A DNA stretch of 64,000 nt from Nakaseomyces glabratus. Taxonomy: Eukaryota; Ascomycota; Saccharomycetes; Saccharomycetales; Saccharomycetaceae. Shown here in pieces: positions 62,182 to 64,000 of this stretch. Under the pieces are notes generated by a model. It worked only from the letters and a program-made list of their open reading frames with translations. It made no database searches and was not told the origin of the DNA. The position numbers were made by a program, and so were the translations under genes. The DNA is taken from contig NC_088951.1 of assembly GCF_010111755.1 (NCBI RefSeq), positions 248,001 through 312,000 on the forward strand, given 5' to 3'. The number at the start of each line of letters is the position of its first letter. Within the stretch, counting starts at the first letter, position 1.

Positions 62182-63019
62182 ATGAGACTGAATAAAATCT
62201 CTTTTCCAAAGGTATGAATCACATTATTTTTTTTAGGTGCTAGTGGTGGTCTAAACGTATTGATTGGTAAACTACATATTGCCAATATACAATAAAGGCC
62301 TGAATTTTTAAAGCTTTCAAAAAAATACTAACATAATTATGTGCAAGACAGATTCCCTTTGTTGGGATACTCTATTAATGTATGTACATTGGTAATAGTC
62401 GTTCTTTGGATTTCTACCACTTTACCTTGGTGTTGAGATTGTGCTTGGTATCACAATATTGAATAAATGCAGTGGTGCGTATGGTATTCTTGCTCTATTT
62501 ACGGGGCATCCGCTGGATTACATGCAGTGGATCTCGTACCTGTGGTCGGTGTTTACCTTAATAGTGTTTTCGCAGGGCTTGTTCATGATCCACAAGCCAA
62601 AACTTATAGTATTTTCCCAGATTTTGGTTTACTTCACCGCAGACACTGTGCTGACCTGTTTCTTTACACTATGGTTCTCTGCCCAGTGGTTCCAAAGCGC
62701 TAACGAGGAGAAACACGAAACGTCTGCTCCTGTTGGTGTCAGCCAGAATTACAGGAGAAGCACCGACCTTGCGAGCCAAGGTGCCTCGGAAAGGTATGAG
62801 TACACTGTCACAATGCTGTTCACACTGGTGACGTTGATGTTCCGTATGTACTTCAACTTCATCCTGGCATCCTTTGTCCAGGAACTACTGCGCCATCCAA
62901 AATACATGGTTGACCAGGACGATGTCGAACAGGACCTCAAGAACAAGTCTGCAATTAAGAGATGGTGGATAAAATCCCAGAAATTTTGCTACAAACTGTG
63001 CAGACATACTCTCCAGTAA
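62182..63019 (+). CDS. KEI1: Kei1, inositol phosphorylceramide synthase subunit (one intron)
   Basis: Joins 62182-62211 and 62399-63019, giving 216 aa (S. cerevisiae Kei1 221 aa). Exon 1 codes only MRLNKISFPK; exon 2 resumes SFFGFLPLYLGVEIVLG, which matches the family at the junction. The intron (187 nt, phase 0) has 5' GTATGA, branch TACTAAC at 62326-62332 and 3' TAG at 62396-62398. Four membrane segments; C-terminal HPKYMVDQDDVEQDLKNKS is conserved. Kei1 is the Golgi subunit needed for activity and retention of Aur1. The S. cerevisiae gene YDR367W also has an intron near the start. ESF1 and the other genes between CDC40 and KEI1 in S. cerevisiae are absent. Confidence 0.94.
62212..62398 (+). 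other. KEI1 intron
   Basis: 5' splice site GTATGA (consensus GTATGT), TACTAAC branch point at 62326-62332, 3' splice site TAG at 62396-62398, 66 nt after the branch. Earlier AGs at 62347 and 62351 would each lead to a stop after at most 15 codons, so they would not give a functional protein. Confidence 0.9.
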
Positions 63020-63498
63020 ATTAATCAACCAGGAAATCAGTACAAGATTCATTAGGCCTTCAAGAAATCCCATTGGCACTCATGAAAGCAATATACCACA
63101 TTAATGACCTTATAAATTTTTTTTATTGTAGTATAGTAAAAAGTCATATTATATATATATATTTGAAACCCATTGGCCCTGGTACGATAGCCAAGGCTCT
63201 CAACTACATTACTCATAGACATTGCAACAACATATACACAATGAGAGGAACTGTACAATATCAATCAATGCTGTTCCAATGGCTAATTAGAGAACAATGG
63301 AAAGCTTCAGCATTTGAAAATGAAAATGACGTCATAATTAAAATTACGCAAATAGAGTTGCATAATGCAGCGAGCTAGTCTGCTGACAGCTGGGGCAAAC
63401 CATATATAAGGAGAGGATGCACCCAAGAAATGCTCAATTGCACTTCCAATTACTTTTAGAATAAAATCCCAACGCTGACATATTACTAGTATCACAAC
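63020..63498 (+). promoter_or_regulatory. Promoter of the YPR1 homolog with TGACGTCA site
   Basis: TGACGTCA (CRE, 63327-63334) lies 165 bp before the ATG. In S. cerevisiae, Sko1/Aca1 bind such sites in Hog1-controlled and related genes, including several aldo-keto reductases. A TATA-like 'catatataagg' lies at about 63402. Otherwise AT-rich. Confidence 0.5.
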
Positions 63499-64000
63499 AT
63501 GTCTCTGAAGAACTCTACTGCCACTTTGAAGCTAAACACCGGTGCTGAAATCCCAGTTGTCGGACTGGGTACCTGGAGGTCTGCTGCCAACGATGGTTAC
63601 GATTCTGTTCTAGCTGCCTTGAAGCTGGGTTACAGACATATCGATGCTGCTGCCATCTATGGTAACGAGGACCAAGTTGGGAGAGCCATTAAGGACTCTG
63701 GTGTGCCAAGACAAGAAATATTTATCACAACGAAACTATGGGGTACCGAACATAGAAACCCAGCCAAAGCTCTGGACTCCTCTTTGAAAAGGCTGGGGTT
63801 GGACTATGTTGATTTGTATTTGATGCATTGGCCGGTTGCTCTTAAGGCCCATGGCTCTGAGGAGAAGGACTTGCTCAACATTCCAAAAAAACCAGATGGC
63901 AAGACTGATATTGACATCGAGGATTGGGATTTCATCAAGACTTGGGAATTAATGCAGGAGCTACCAAAAACTGGTAAAACCAAGGCAATTGGTGTCTCCA
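63499..64000 (+). CDS. YPR1: NADPH aldo-keto reductase, partial at window end
   Basis: 167 codons present; the gene runs past the window edge. Aldo-keto reductase family (AKR3), TIM barrel. Visible active-site elements: HIDAAAIYGNE with Asp and Tyr of the tetrad, TTKLWGTE with Lys, and LYLMHWPV with His. The N-terminus LKNSTATLKLNTGAEIPVVG and TTKLWGTE fit Ypr1 (2-methylbutyraldehyde/glycerol-type reductase) better than its ohnolog Gcy1. Position after KEI1 matches YDR368W. Cytosolic. Confidence 0.93.
   Translation, partial: MSLKNSTATLKLNTGAEIPVVGLGTWRSAANDGYDSVLAALKLGYRHIDAAAIYGNEDQVGRAIKDSGVPRQEIFITTKLWGTEHRNPAKALDSSLKRLGLDYVDLYLMHWPVALKAHGSEEKDLLNIPKKPDGKTDIDIEDWDFIKTWELMQELPKTGKTKAIGVS

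Overview
The window is nuclear DNA of a budding yeast of the family Saccharomycetaceae. CTG codons fall at conserved leucines (for example in Rpt5), so the standard nuclear code is used. Genes are nearly intronless; the one intron seen has a TACTAAC branch site. Gene order follows S. cerevisiae chromosome IV from the HXT7-HXT6-HXT3 locus to YPR1: HXT, HXT, SVF1, MRP1, PAL1, YPS7, ATP22, SBE2, YPQ2, TRR1, (CDC12), TRP4, SPC110, CNL1, GGA1, EAF1, BCP1, TFC6, ESC2, SEM1, (RPT5), CDC40, KEI1, YPR1. The two bracketed genes lie on sister tracks in S. cerevisiae (CDC12 next to TRR2 on VIII, RPT5 near GCY1 on XV). Most other genes of those sister tracks are absent. This is the pattern of a post-whole-genome-duplication yeast with its own set of gene losses. 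The genus cannot be fixed from sequence alone; Nakaseomyces, Kazachstania, Naumovozyma or a relative would fit.

Layout. 1-22.9 kb is a loose accessory region: two minus-strand hexose transporters bracket three plus-strand genes for small secreted proteins with the plan of killer-toxin precursors. Two of those three are 100% identical over 823 bp, with identity ending within 3 bases of the start codon and 1 base of the stop. Long gene-poor gaps (up to 7.2 kb) hold traces of decayed genes and perhaps an LTR. 22.9-39.5 kb is compact housekeeping sequence with one tRNA-Met(CAT). 39.5-43.5 kb is a very AT-rich interruption between CDC12 and TRP4. It carries a decayed stretch resembling a protein-primed DNA polymerase of yeast linear plasmids, further frame-shifted coding relics, a COX1 fragment of mitochondrial DNA with a mitochondrial TGA (Trp) codon, and short repeats. 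43.5-64 kb is again compact and conserved.

Themes. The HXT genes sit in a glucose-responsive setting, with a dense run of CGGANNA (Rgt1-type) motifs upstream of the first. Two proteasome genes, SEM1 and RPT5, are adjacent and both preceded by near-PACE (Rpn4-type) motifs. TRP4 has a perfect ATGACTCAT Gcn4 palindrome, SPC110 an ACGCGT box, and the YPR1 homolog a TGACGTCA site. TRR1 has an in-frame upstream extension without ATG that looks like a mitochondrial presequence, which could let one gene serve two compartments.
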